A DNA stretch of 64,000 bases from positions 2,604,001-2,668,000 of the forward strand of contig OZ245029.1 in the NCBI GenBank assembly GCA_965223955.1, in the 5' to 3' direction. Each line of letters opens with the position of its first letter. The stretch's first letter is position 1. This document shows, one piece after another, positions 9,023-17,991 of the stretch. A model generated the notes under the pieces. The model ran no database searches, was not told the DNA's origin, and saw only the letters and a list, made by a program, of their open reading frames with translations. Both the position numbers and the translations under genes were made by a program. This stretch comes from Bin75 sp965223955. GTDB lineage: Bacteria > Nitrospirota > Nitrospiria > Nitrospirales > UBA8639.

Positions 9023-9994
9023 TCAGCTTCTCAATTCCCCTCCTTTGTTGTTGTGTCCCGTGAGATTCTGTAACAAGTGCAAAGGGGCCTGATAGTTGAG
9101 GCACCTTAACCGGGTGCGATTGTAATTGTCCACCACCCGTGTGATAAAGGCGTTCCGCTCGGCGTGACTCCGAAACCGATTGCTGCAATGGGCCCGGAGC
9201 GGGGGCTGGCTCTGTAACGCGTCACTCAGCCGCCGGTTAAAGCGTTCCACCATGCCATTGGTCTGCGGATGATAGGGCCGGATCAGGCGATGAGTGATCC
9301 CATGCGCCCGGCACACGTGAGCCAGGCGATGCGTGCCGCTCGGCTGGCCCGCCGGTTTGCCTTGCTTGTGCACGGCAAACCGATCGGTAAACGCGCCATC
9401 ATTATCGGTCAAGATGGTGTGCACTTTGTGCGGAAACGCGGCCAGGAATTCTTCGACGGCCTGCGTCACCGTGGCGGCCGTCCGCCGGGCCAGCACCTTG
9501 ACCCAGACATAGCGGGTGGCGCGGTCAATGGCCACGAACACATAACTGGGTTGCTTCTGTCATTTGCTTAACACTTTCAGATCCAGATGAATGTAGCCGC
9601 AGGGGGTGGCCGCGAACCGCCCCACCGGCGGCGCGTCGGGGGAGGCGGGGGGCAACCGCGCGACGCCCAGCCGCACCAAGCAGCGATGGATCGCGCTCCG
9701 ACTCAAGGGCGTCGCACTGCAGCGGTTCAGGACCTCCGTGACATCGTCGAGGGACAACCGCAATTGGGTGCGCAATTCGGCGATAAGGGCTTCCTGCTCG
9801 GGGGAGGTACTGGCATGGAGCTGGTGCCGGACATGGGAGCCATCGTGGACCCGGCCGGCGCGCTTCCATTTATAGATGGTGGTCACAGCGACCCCGAGTT
9901 CCCGGGCCAAGGTCGCGGCGCTTTTGGGGGCGGTCTGGATGTAGCGGCGGGTGGCGGGAGTCGTGCGAGCTAACTTATGCAGTTTGATGTCCAT
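9023..9994 (-). pseudogene. IS481-type transposase interrupted by an in-frame TGA, copy 1
   Basis: Start ATG at 9994 follows AGAGGAGG. The N-terminal part has a helix-turn-helix (AATLARELGVAVTTIYKWKR) and reaches the first catalytic Asp (YIHLDLKVLSK). A TGA at 9560-9562 follows, then the same frame continues (QKQPSY, FVAIDRATRYVWVKV) with the second Asp in LTDNDGAF and the Glu in HPQTNGMVERFNRR. One nonsense codon is thus the only defect. The frame reads out through the left IS end and stops at 9023 in flanking DNA. Copy 2 has the same TGA. Confidence 0.9.
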
Positions 9995-10070
9995 GGGGCC
10001 TCCTCTGGTGGACATAGTCGATGCCACGCATGATAGCAGAAGAGTCTAGGGAATCACACGGGACAGTACA
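9049..10070 (-). mobile_element. IS481-type insertion sequence, copy 1
   Basis: 1022 bp. The ends are TGTTGTGTCCCGTGAGATTC on the left and, inverted, TGTACTGTCCCGTGTGATTC on the right: 20 bp with three mismatches, starting with TGT. A 6-bp target duplication CTTTGT is present at 9043-9048 and 10071-10076. The target was the dispersed palindrome CCTCCTTTGTAAGGAGG. It separates dppB from dppC. Copy 2 is at 27130-28151. Confidence 0.93.
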
Positions 10071-10310
10071 CTTTGTAAGGAGGGGTGAGGGGAGGTAGAG
10101 ACCGAGCCTGGCGAACAAGCCACTTGTTGTAGTTGTTGCCATGCCCTCTACCCCTCCTACCCTCCCCTTACAAAGGGGAGGAAAAAGACGGCCAATTCTC
10201 CCGAATCCCTACTCCTTGCCCTATCCTCAAAAAAGGGAGGAACCGATGCCGCCTTCAGTTCTTTTTCCCTCACCCCGGCCCTCTCCCTTCAAGGGAGAGG
10301 GAGAAAACGA
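10071..10310. repeat. Repeat zone between dppB and the IS element
   Basis: No gene is seen. It contains the palindrome half GTAAGGAGGGGTGAGGGG (10075-10092), a second palindrome at 10155-10184 (CCCCTTACAAAGGGGAGG), and a CTCACCCC...CTCTCCC...GGGAGAGGG repeat at 10268-10303. Confidence 0.75.
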
Positions 10311-11288
10311 TCATGCGTCCCCTTGAAGCCCCGTTCTGATCCGCGGGTCCACGACGGCATACAGAATGTCCGAGAGCAAGGTCCCTGCCAACGTCAATAC
10401 CGCGGCAAAAAAATTCAAGGTCAGGATCACCGGAAAATCTCTCGCGAGAATGGCTTCATAGCCTAACCGGCCCAACCCGGGCCACGCGAAAATTTGCTCG
10501 AAAATGACCGAGCCGCCGATCAGCCCGGGCAGCAAAAACCCGAACAGGGTCACAAACGGCAACAACGCGTTGCGTAGCGCGTGCCGGTAGATGACGACGT
10601 CCTCCGTAGCACCCTTCGCCCTCGCCGTTCGTACGTAATCCTGCCCCACGACTTCCAGCATCTGTGAGCGGACGTACCGGGACAGAATCGCCATCCCGCC
10701 CAGGGCGGACATCAGCGAAGGAATCACCAGGTGCCAGATCCGGTCCATCACTTGAGAGAGAGGGGGAGCCAGTTCCATCCCGAAGGTTTTCAATCCGATC
10801 ACGGGTACACCGAACAGATCGACGACCCAGAGAATCACGATATAGGACAAAAAGAAGCCCGGCACGGAAATGAGGGTATACGCCGCAAAGGTGGTCGTGC
10901 GGTCATACACCGCCCCCCGATGGATCGCCGCCTGAATGCCGGTGGGAAACGCCAGGGTCCACACCAGTAACGTGGCACAGATAAAGAGCGGCAGGGAATT
11001 GAGAAACCGGCGCCAGATTTTTCCCAGGACGGGCTGGCTGTCCTTGAACGACTTCAACTCGCCGGACACGAGATCGCGTATCCAATAGGCATATTGCATA
11101 TACAGAGGGGCGTCGAGGTGAAACGCCTCTCGAATCTTGGCAATGTCTTCGGGTTTCATCCGGGGATTCGCCGGATCGACCTCGCTGGGTTCGCCGGGAG
11201 CCAGGTGAATCACCGAATGCGCAAGGATGGAAACGATGAACACCAGCAGGAGACGTTGGAGAACGTTGCGAAGAATAAAAGCTTGCAT
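10311..11288 (-). CDS. dppB: Peptide ABC transporter permease (DppB/OppB type)
   Basis: Inner-membrane permease, 325 residues. It begins with a membrane anchor (RLLLVFIVSILAHSVIHLAP) and the LAPGEPSEVDP motif common to DppB/OppB. Five further membrane segments follow, with the EAA loop TARAKGATEDVVIYRHALRN. In most genomes dppC follows immediately; here about 1.3 kb including an IS lies between, so transcription of C, D and F from the dppA promoter may be reduced. Confidence 0.9.
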   Translation of the reverse strand: MQAFILRNVLQRLLLVFIVSILAHSVIHLAPGEPSEVDPANPRMKPEDIAKIREAFHLDAPLYMQYAYWIRDLVSGELKSFKDSQPVLGKIWRRFLNSLPLFICATLLVWTLAFPTGIQAAIHRGAVYDRTTTFAAYTLISVPGFFLSYIVILWVVDLFGVPVIGLKTFGMELAPPLSQVMDRIWHLVIPSLMSALGGMAILSRYVRSQMLEVVGQDYVRTARAKGATEDVVIYRHALRNALLPFVTLFGFLLPGLIGGSVIFEQIFAWPGLGRLGYEAILARDFPVILTLNFFAAVLTLAGTLLSDILYAVVDPRIRTGLQGDA

Positions 11289-11511
11289 CCGCGACTAATC
11301 CTTTAGCTTATTGGTCACCCTGAGTAGATAGCGACGTATTCTTTCCCTCCCCTTTGTAAGGGGAGGCTAGGTGGGGTAGAGTCGCATCCCCAAAGGGCAC
11401 TGACCACACACGGCCTCCAGCTCTACCTCCCCTCACCCCTCCTTACAAAGGAGGGGAAGGAGAAATTTGTCAACGAATGACTGAACACATACAAATAAGG
11501 ATGACATCTCC
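11289..11511. repeat. Repeat zone between dppA and dppB
   Basis: Palindromes TCCCCTTTGTAAGGGGAGG (11348) and CCCCTCCTTACAAAGGAGGG (11438) face each other across the zone, and a GTCAACGAATGACTGAACAC repeat follows at 11469. No gene is seen. Confidence 0.75.
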
Positions 11512-13644
11512 TTAAAACGCAGGCGTCAATTCGAGCTTTCGCCATTGATGAAAGTGAAACGTAATGTCGCCGCTCGGGATCGGGTAAATTTTTTCGTACT
11601 GTTCCGATCCGTCATCGGCCTTATTGACCAACACGATCTTTTTATCCAACACCCGCGTGCCCAACGGAGCGTAGAGAAACGTATACGGCTGTTCCTCGGC
11701 AATCAGCCGGTGCAATTGGTGGGTCAATGTCCGTTGGACCTCTTGATCGTACTCCTGCCGAATACGGACGATCAGGTCGTCCGCGCGCGCGTTGCGATAC
11801 CCGATAAAATTCAATTGCTCCGGCCCGGCCTGACTCGAATGCCACAGTTGATATAAATCGGGGTCGACGCCCATGCTCCACCCGAGCACCACGGCATCGA
11901 AATCCCCCGGGTTGACGAAGTCCTTCAGAAACACCGCCCATTCGAAATATTGCGTATTGCACTTCACCCCGATTTTCTTCCAGGCGTTCTGCGCAATCGT
12001 CATGATGTTTTTGCGAATGGGATTGCCGCTGTTCGTGATGAGATTGAACTCGAAAATTTTTCCATCCTTTTCGAGCCAGCCGTCGGCATTGAGGCTCCAG
12101 CCTTTGGCTTCCAGCAAGGCCTGCGCGGCCTCGGGATCATAAGGCAAAGGCTCCACGGTCTTATCGTACCACGGGGTGTTGGGGGGATAGGGGCCGGTGA
12201 TGTGTTCCCCTTCGCCGTACAACAAGTACCGGAGAAAATCTTCGACGTTAATCGCCATCCCCAGCGCCCGGCGCACGGCGGGGTCGGCGAACAACGGACG
12301 GCGATTATTGTAGCCGATGTAAGAATAGCCGAACCCCAGGCTCGAAAACGACTGGTACGTGTCGTCTTCCTTGTACCTGGCGACCTGGTGCGGTTGGGTC
12401 CCATAGTAATCGACCGCGCCGGCCCGAAATTCCATTTCCTGCGTCAACAGGTCGGGTACGATCCGCATGTAATAATCCTGGTATTCCGCGGGCCCTTCCC
12501 AATAGTCGTCATTGCGCCGGAGATGGATGTATTCATCGCTGTGCCACTCGACAAAACGGAATCGCCCGCTGCCGATGGGGTTGCGATTAAATTGACTGTC
12601 ACGCATGCCGAAGGCTTCCCGTGCGGCGTCGGAGAGGCCGCGGTCATCCATTTCCCGTTGCATGGCGTCGGCGTTGAGCAGGTGTTCGGGAAGGATGCCC
12701 ATGGTCCAGGCGTTGATCGCCGGAGAAAACAGTCGTTTGTACACCACGCGCACCGTATGTGCATCAGGAATTTCCACCGCCTTGATCGGTTCGAAATCAG
12801 ACGTGCGGGGGGAAAGATTCCTGGAACTCATGATGGCGTCATACGTAAACTTCACGTCGCCGGCGTCGAACGCATGGCCGTCGTGAAACCGGACGTCTTT
12901 ACGGAGGTGAAAATCGATGATGGGATTGTGCTCGGCCACGGGGAACAGGTCCGGCAATTGCGCGAACACCTGAGCTTTGATCGTCGGAGGGACCTCCGCG
13001 CGGAAGGTGAGGTGCCGCTCATACGGAAAATTTTCGAGATAGCGATCGCCGATGACCGGGAAAAGCCGTTGAAAAAAGTCCTGGTCCACCCGGTGCAACG
13101 AAAACGCCACCCGCTCGGGAACGTCGAAGGTGACCTCCACTTCCCGGCTCGCCGGGGCGCCATCCGCGTCCTGCACTTGGACGGACAGCATGTGCGTCAC
13201 GCGTGCGGGAGGTAACACGTCGATGGAGCGGACGTTGTCAGCCAACTCGGAAAACGCCTCGACTTGAAGCGCGGCTCGAATCCGGTCGGCCAGGTTCGCT
13301 CCCGTGACTTCGCTGCCGTCGGGCAACCGGTTGGATGGACTGACGAGGAGATAGGCGGTTTCGGAGATCGTCCAGTCCGTTGCCAACCGTCCCCGAAAGT
13401 CCAGGTTCTCGTCCAGGTCCAGGAGCCCTTCAAACACGTGGCCCACAATGCCCGAGCTGGCCGTATCCGCGTTCAAAATCGGATTGAGAATCTTGGCATC
13501 GCCGGAAGACGCTTCGATATACGTCACCAGGCGCGCCGGATTACCCGTCGCCTGCTTTTCATACGTCGGCACCCAAAAATAGGACTGCAACAACAAGAGC
13601 GTCAGCAGCAGCGGGGCGAGGAGAAGCCAACGTTTTACATGCAT
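11512..13644 (-). CDS. dppA: Peptide ABC transporter substrate-binding protein (SBP_bac_5 family)
   Basis: Extracytoplasmic binding protein that delivers peptides to the B/C permease pair. It is 710 residues, longer than DppA/OppA (about 540), mainly because of extra sequence near residues 100-220 before the core. An N-terminal hydrophobic segment (residues 8-25, no lipobox Cys) suggests a membrane anchor or uncleaved signal. Core motifs include VRFHDGHAFDAGDVKFTYDA, the family hallmark. It is the first gene of the minus-strand operon, and the only plausible promoter region is the repeat-rich 13645-13892. Binding specificity is unknown. Confidence 0.9.
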   Translation of the reverse strand: MHVKRWLLLAPLLLTLLLLQSYFWVPTYEKQATGNPARLVTYIEASSGDAKILNPILNADTASSGIVGHVFEGLLDLDENLDFRGRLATDWTISETAYLLVSPSNRLPDGSEVTGANLADRIRAALQVEAFSELADNVRSIDVLPPARVTHMLSVQVQDADGAPASREVEVTFDVPERVAFSLHRVDQDFFQRLFPVIGDRYLENFPYERHLTFRAEVPPTIKAQVFAQLPDLFPVAEHNPIIDFHLRKDVRFHDGHAFDAGDVKFTYDAIMSSRNLSPRTSDFEPIKAVEIPDAHTVRVVYKRLFSPAINAWTMGILPEHLLNADAMQREMDDRGLSDAAREAFGMRDSQFNRNPIGSGRFRFVEWHSDEYIHLRRNDDYWEGPAEYQDYYMRIVPDLLTQEMEFRAGAVDYYGTQPHQVARYKEDDTYQSFSSLGFGYSYIGYNNRRPLFADPAVRRALGMAINVEDFLRYLLYGEGEHITGPYPPNTPWYDKTVEPLPYDPEAAQALLEAKGWSLNADGWLEKDGKIFEFNLITNSGNPIRKNIMTIAQNAWKKIGVKCNTQYFEWAVFLKDFVNPGDFDAVVLGWSMGVDPDLYQLWHSSQAGPEQLNFIGYRNARADDLIVRIRQEYDQEVQRTLTHQLHRLIAEEQPYTFLYAPLGTRVLDKKIVLVNKADDGSEQYEKIYPIPSGDITFHFHQWRKLELTPAF

Positions 13645-13892
13645 GGAATTGAAGAAGCCTTAGCCTTATCTGCGTTCACTCATTCATTGACGATTCTCAG
13701 CCTCTAACCCCCTCTCCCCTGGAGGGAGAGGGCTGGGGTGAGGGGGCACCACGTCTTTGCCCCTCCTTTGCCTGCCCTGCCTGTCCTGAGCGAAGCGAAG
13801 GAACTAAGCGAAGGGTCGGGAGGGGTTAGGGGAGGTAGAGATGGCACCGCTTCGCCCAGCATAACAGAATCCGGCTCAGCATCGTTGTTTCT
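13645..13892. repeat. Repeat zone between lipA and dppA
   Basis: Contains GTTCACTCATTCATTGACG (13674), CCCTCTCCCCTGGAGGGAGAG (13711) and a CTGTCCTGAGCGAAGCGAAG unit (13790). It ends in GGGGTTAGGGGAGGTAGAG. No gene is seen; the dppA promoter must lie here or inside the repeats. Confidence 0.7.
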
Positions 13893-14750
13893 TTATACAA
13901 GAACACGGTGCGTTTGTTGTTCGGCATGATAAGAACTGCGCACCAAAGGCCCCGATTCCACGTGCCGAAAGCCCAGGGCCATCCCGTGTTGTTTGAGATC
14001 CTCGAATTCCTCGGGCTCGTAATATCGATGCACCACGAGATGGGCTTTGGTCGGCTGCAAGTACTGGCCTATCGACACAATCTCACAGCCGGCTGCGCGA
14101 AGATCGTGCAGGACCGACCGCAGTTCCTCGTTGGTCTCGCCCATCCCGACCATGAATCCTGATTTCGTGCACGCCCCCCGATCCTTCGCCCAACGAAGCA
14201 CCTCTAAAGAGCGACCATAGTTGCCCTGCGGTCTGACGGCCGGAAACAACCGTGGGACGGTTTCGATATTATGAGCAAAAATTTCCGGGGTCGCCGCCAG
14301 GACGGCCTCGACCTGGGCCGGTTTGCCTTGGAAATCCGGCACCAGCACTTCCACATGACATGCCGGCAGCAGTCGCCGGATGGCATGAATGGTTGCCGCA
14401 AAAATAGAGGCGCCGCCATCGTCCAGTTCATCGCGATTCACGGAAGTCAGCACCGCGTGCCGCAAATCCAAGGTTCGAACGGCTTCGGCCACCCGTTCCG
14501 GTTCCTGCCAATCAACCGGGTCCGGGCGACCCGTGGTCACTGAACAATAATGACACCGTCGCGTACAGACGTCGCCCAACAGCAAAAACGTCGCCGTCCG
14601 GTTATTCCAGCATTCCCACTTGTTGGGACAGCGCGCTTCCTCGCAAATCGTATGAAGCCGCTTTTCCCGAACCAGCGACTGAATGCGCCGATAGTGCGGC
14701 CCCGCCTCGATCTTGACCTTAAACCACCCCGGCAACCGTTCAGTGATCAT
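13893..14750 (-). CDS. lipA: Lipoyl synthase
   Basis: Radical-SAM enzyme inserting two sulfurs into octanoyl groups on lipoyl-dependent enzymes. The auxiliary cluster motif is CEEARCPNKWECW, the radical-SAM cluster CTRRCHYC, and the C-terminal RSSYHA Ser ligand is present. I choose the ATG at 14750 (MITERLPGW), preceded by GGGAAAGGCGGGG; it gives 285 residues, normal for the family. Upstream in-frame ATGs at 14771 and 14789 fall in or at the edge of a dispersed repeat (GTCAACGAATGAGTGAACAC), so a longer protein would begin with repeat-encoded residues. Confidence 0.94.
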   Translation of the reverse strand: MITERLPGWFKVKIEAGPHYRRIQSLVREKRLHTICEEARCPNKWECWNNRTATFLLLGDVCTRRCHYCSVTTGRPDPVDWQEPERVAEAVRTLDLRHAVLTSVNRDELDDGGASIFAATIHAIRRLLPACHVEVLVPDFQGKPAQVEAVLAATPEIFAHNIETVPRLFPAVRPQGNYGRSLEVLRWAKDRGACTKSGFMVGMGETNEELRSVLHDLRAAGCEIVSIGQYLQPTKAHLVVHRYYEPEEFEDLKQHGMALGFRHVESGPLVRSSYHAEQQTHRVLV

Positions 14751-15239
14751 CCCCGCCTTTCCCTTTGTCATTTGTATGTGTTCACTCATTCGTTGACCAC
14801 TGCCGCGCCACAACTCCCTCGCCCCTTGAGGGAGAGGGCTGGGGTGAGGGGGCTCTTCTTTTTCTTTCCCCTTCCTTTGCCTGCCGGCCGGCAAGCATCC
14901 TCTATTCCCCTCCTTTGCTTGTCCTGAGCGTAGCCGAAGGATCAGGAGGGGTTAGGGGAGGTAGAGGCATCGCATTTCTGCATTCTCCCCTTTTGTCATT
15001 CTGAGCAAAGCGCCTGTCCTGAGTCTGTCGAAGGAAAGAATCTGCTTTTACAGGTGTTCGTTGTTGAAACGACGAGAGTCAATTCCACCTCTCGTCATTA
15101 TGAAGGACAGAGGACGGATCTTCAAGAAAGGAGACACAGTTGATTGTCGGGTAGGTCGGGTTAGTCGGGTAGGTCGGGTTAGCGCAGCGTAACCCGACAG
15201 TTAGCTGCTTGAACATTTGGTTGACGTTCTTGCCTTTTC
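14751..15239. repeat. Long repeat zone upstream of lipA
   Basis: Contains, in order: GTCAACGAATGAGTGAACAC on the minus strand (14775), a GGGAGAGGGCTGGGGTGAGG repeat (14816-14850), a GTCCTGAGCGTAGCCGAAGG unit (14921), a TGTCATTCTGAGC composite (14996-15080) matching 4680-4795, and a GTAGGTCGGGTTAG array (15145-15200). No gene is seen. Confidence 0.75.
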
Positions 15240-15390
15240 TTTCAATATTTTAAAGTTTTTGCACTTTTGTAAAATATTTAACATTTATAAATATGTTAAT
15301 GTTTGTGACAAAGTTTAAAATATTTATTATTTTATTATTTTATTAATATTTCAAAATTCATCGCCGTTGTTCACGTTTTCCCCATTCAGG
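15240..15390. repeat. AT-rich direct repeat, left boundary of the defence-type island
   Basis: A 151-bp, strongly AT-rich segment starting TTTCAATATTTTAAAG and ending CACGTTTTCCCCATTCAGG. It is repeated in the same orientation at 21905-22056 with a few substitutions and short indels. Each copy is followed within 40 bp by the palindrome GTCGGGTTACGCTACGCTAA. Nothing else in the window has this composition. Confidence 0.9.
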
Positions 15391-15577
15391 TTGTCGGGTT
15401 ACGCTACGCTAACCCGACCTACGGGGCTCTCTCCCCACATGACGGCAGAGAGTTTGTCCCGGACTCGACCGGGATGCCGAGATAACACCAAAACTCCCTC
15501 TCCCTGGACGGGAGAGGGCTGGGGTGAGGGTGAAGAAGAGAATATGATATGAATGAGGTGTCTAGGAGGATATGGTC
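15391..15577. repeat. Dispersed repeats inside the left island edge
   Basis: A GTCGGGTTACGCTACGCTAA palindrome (15392-15425) and a CTCCCTCTCCCTGGACGGGA type repeat (15494-15530). The AGGAGG at 15564-15569 is the ribosome site of the next small gene. Confidence 0.7.
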
Positions 15578-15739
15578 ATGAAGAAACGCACCGGAACCTA
15601 CCCGTTGCGACAACCCGCGTCTCTGAAGGCGACCGAGTTTTTCACCTCGCGCCGCGCCAAAGCCGACATCAAGACGGCACGCCGCATTCTGCGAAGGCAC
15701 GGCGGTCAACCGCCGGAACCCGAAGACCGTTTGCCATGA
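15578..15739 (+). pseudogene. Antitoxin-like small protein with an apparent internal deletion
   Basis: A 53-residue frame with a good AGGAGG site eight bases before its ATG. The first 18 residues (MKKRTGTYPLRQPASLKA) look like the start of CopG/HicB-type antitoxins. The rest (FFTSRRAKADIKTARRIL, then GGQPPEPEDRLP) looks like the C-terminal tail of the same kind of protein. The central ribbon-helix-helix region of roughly 40 residues expected from the family appears missing, so I read it as a deleted, probably non-functional antitoxin. No toxin is adjacent. The family assignment is from memory of such proteins and is moderate. Confidence 0.55.
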
Positions 15740-15781
15740 ACACGGCATTTACGTATCCGCAAATATCGAAGGAACGAACCA

Positions 15782-17080
15782 GTGATTGAAGTGCTTTCCA
15801 AACCCGCCGACCAAATCGGCATTGATGACATCAAGGCGTTGATCGCTTCCAAAGTCCCCGAAGGCGAACAGATCGATTTTAAGGGAAGCCTGCCGGCAAA
15901 AGGACAAACTCGAGATCCATGGGAAAATGGCGGCGACCAAATAGGTGATAGGGCAAAAGACAAGATACTCGAAGAAGTTGTTGCCTTCGCAAATGCACAT
16001 GGCGGCGCTTTGCTACTGGGGATCAAGGAGACCGATACGAAACCGCCGGTCGCCACCAGAATCTCACCGATCCCGCGATGCGCGGAGTTGGCAGAACGCC
16101 TGAAGTTGGTATTCCGTGATTGCGTGGAGCCACAACTTCCCCGGCTTGAGGTGTTCGCCGTTCCGACAGAAGGTGAAAGCGGCGTTATCATACTGCGCGT
16201 TGGGCGTTCGCGTCTCGCGCCACATCGAGTGACGAAGACGCTCGTCTGCCCGATCCGACGATCCGACCGATGTGAGGAAATGAGCATGCGAGAGATTCAT
16301 GACATGACACTGAATGTGTCACGAGGGCTGGAGCGGTTGGAAAGGAGGCTTGACGAGCGATCCGAACGCTTTGAGGAAGAGTTCAAGCGCCTCCAAACAC
16401 CCGAAGATGCGTTCGGCATCCGCTTGACCGCTATGCCCGTAGGGGAGGAAATTCGGTTTGACAGGGTTTTCTGGAAAGGTGGCCTTGCTGAAGAGTTGCG
16501 AAAACCGCAGATTTCGGTCTTCCGTAGACCCGAGAATGGTGACGAAACCGAATTGGAGGGGTTGAAACGTATCCACGGATTGTCTCCTGCCATTTGGCGA
16601 CCGAGACTACGCGCCACACGTTCGGAAGACGCTCACGGTTCTGCTGATACCATTCGTCGCAACAGCTATCAGGAACTTCATTGTGACGGACTGATCGAAT
16701 TGGGCTTTGTTTCAGTTCGTAGTGATAAAACCGTCCGCTACGATCTTCGCAATGACCTACCCATTGTCATGTTTGCGGATTTGGCTATCTGGGCTGATCA
16801 CGTAAGAAAACAAGCCCTTGCTCCAGCGGCCGAATATGTTCTTGAGGTAGAAATACGCGTTCTTGGAGGTAACGTACCGGTCAATCGCGACGGGTGGTAC
16901 GATTCATCGGGAACGTTACAACTAGGCTCAATAAAATTTCCCAGGTATTCGCTGGATGATCATGATGAAATTCCCGAACTCCTAGTTCTTTTCGAACGCG
17001 ATTTCTGGAATTCCTTTGACAAGGATTTCTCAACTGCACAAGGAACCCTTGAAATTCAGAAGAGAAGCAACTCGAACTAG
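15782..17080 (+). CDS. AlbA_2/Schlafen-like DNA-binding domain protein
   Basis: 432 residues, GTG start at 15782 after AAGGAACGA. Residues about 25-170 fit the AlbA_2 (divergent AAA-4/Schlafen) domain: EGEQIDFKG, then EVVAFANAHGGALLLGIKET, then the RRSDRCEEMSMREI segment that ends the domain. A short coiled coil follows (residues 178-205, rich in Glu and Arg). The C-terminal half is unrecognised. Such proteins occur as regulators or effectors in defence loci. It is the only plus-strand gene of the island and converges with the next gene (stops 9 bp apart). Confidence 0.75.
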   Translation: MIEVLSKPADQIGIDDIKALIASKVPEGEQIDFKGSLPAKGQTRDPWENGGDQIGDRAKDKILEEVVAFANAHGGALLLGIKETDTKPPVATRISPIPRCAELAERLKLVFRDCVEPQLPRLEVFAVPTEGESGVIILRVGRSRLAPHRVTKTLVCPIRRSDRCEEMSMREIHDMTLNVSRGLERLERRLDERSERFEEEFKRLQTPEDAFGIRLTAMPVGEEIRFDRVFWKGGLAEELRKPQISVFRRPENGDETELEGLKRIHGLSPAIWRPRLRATRSEDAHGSADTIRRNSYQELHCDGLIELGFVSVRSDKTVRYDLRNDLPIVMFADLAIWADHVRKQALAPAAEYVLEVEIRVLGGNVPVNRDGWYDSSGTLQLGSIKFPRYSLDDHDEIPELLVLFERDFWNSFDKDFSTAQGTLEIQKRSNSN

Positions 17081-17088
17081 CAACGCGC

Positions 17089-17790
17089 TCAGGCAGATTG
17101 ATCGAGCGACCTGCTGAGCGTGGCGGTCAATTCCTGGCGAAACCCCTCATCGTTATCCCTGGACCAAGGAACAGTTGTGCAGTGGTTCGTATCGAAGTGG
17201 GTCTTTGTAGCCTCGAATTTTGTCTTTTCGCAGATATAGATGACGGGCTTGCCCAGACCTTCTGCGTAACCGGCCTCCCAATACGCGCCATTGTTGTCAT
17301 GCGTAAGATCGACAATGACGAACTTCGCGTCCCTGATTCGGACGCGCATGATATTGTCGATGATCCCCGCCTTTGAGACATTGCGCATATCGACCAGTTC
17401 GAAACTCGTGGCCTCCTTCACCGTCGGTTTTAAAACCTCCAGAACAAACTTTTCGAGATTCGCGTCATCAAACTCCATGGCGAGGAAACCATTGTTTCCA
17501 GCGAACTTCCCTCGTTTTTCCGCTTCGTACTGCTCCCATCCGTCGAGGCTGAGGTTAACGTTCCTAAACAATGTTCTGCCACCCATTCTTTTTATAGGTT
17601 CCCACATTTTGATGAGGCCGCGTTCAGACAACTCTTCAATGAATTGATTGGCTAATTCTTCACTCGGAGCGCCAATAATCTCACTGAGTTCGGGAAGTTG
17701 GTGAATAGGCTTGCCTGATTCTGACACCTGATCTCCAATGTATCGAAGGAGATTCATCGCCTGCACCGCCGGGCTTATGAATTCGCTCAT
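17089..17790 (-). CDS. Winged-helix protein with nucleoside 2-deoxyribosyltransferase-like domain
   Basis: 233 residues. Residues 1-95 look like a winged helix (two helices then SERGLIKMWEPIKRMGGRTL). Residues 100-190 match the deoxyribosyltransferase/TIR-like flavodoxin fold: GFLAMEFDD, a helix, FELVDMRNVSKAG, IRDAKFVIVDLTHDNNGAYW, EAGYAEGLGKPVIYI. Glu172 sits where the catalytic Glu of deoxyribosyltransferases lies. Proteins of this fold cleave N-glycosidic bonds in nucleosides, and related folds cleave NAD. In a defence-type island a nucleotide-depleting effector or a ligand sensor is plausible, but this is inference. Confidence 0.65.
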   Translation of the reverse strand: MSEFISPAVQAMNLLRYIGDQVSESGKPIHQLPELSEIIGAPSEELANQFIEELSERGLIKMWEPIKRMGGRTLFRNVNLSLDGWEQYEAEKRGKFAGNNGFLAMEFDDANLEKFVLEVLKPTVKEATSFELVDMRNVSKAGIIDNIMRVRIRDAKFVIVDLTHDNNGAYWEAGYAEGLGKPVIYICEKTKFEATKTHFDTNHCTTVPWSRDNDEGFRQELTATLSRSLDQSA

Positions 17791-17991
17791 ATAGTCTCCT
17801 TTTGTTCAGATCGGTTTACTCACGTTCGTCCGCCAAGTTGAGCGCCAGAAGCTTTCAAAGAGCATCTTCGACGGCCACGGCATTCGAGAGTGTTGTGAAA
17901 ACGGAAAACAAAACAGCGAGGCTAGAGAAGCCTGATTGGGATCTGAGCAAGTCGGTATACGGCCCGCGCAATAATCGACTAAGTGACCTGT

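Noticed and set aside
9016..9048. C-terminal tail of the IS481-type transposase as part of the element
   Set aside because: The last residues before the stop at 9023 are encoded outside the IS end at 9049 and differ between the two copies.
14771..14894. Longer lipA start
   Set aside because: The extra N-terminus is encoded by dispersed repeats (GAACACATACAAATG and the CCCTCTCCC unit) and is not lipoyl-synthase sequence; ATG 14750 has a ribosome site and normal length.
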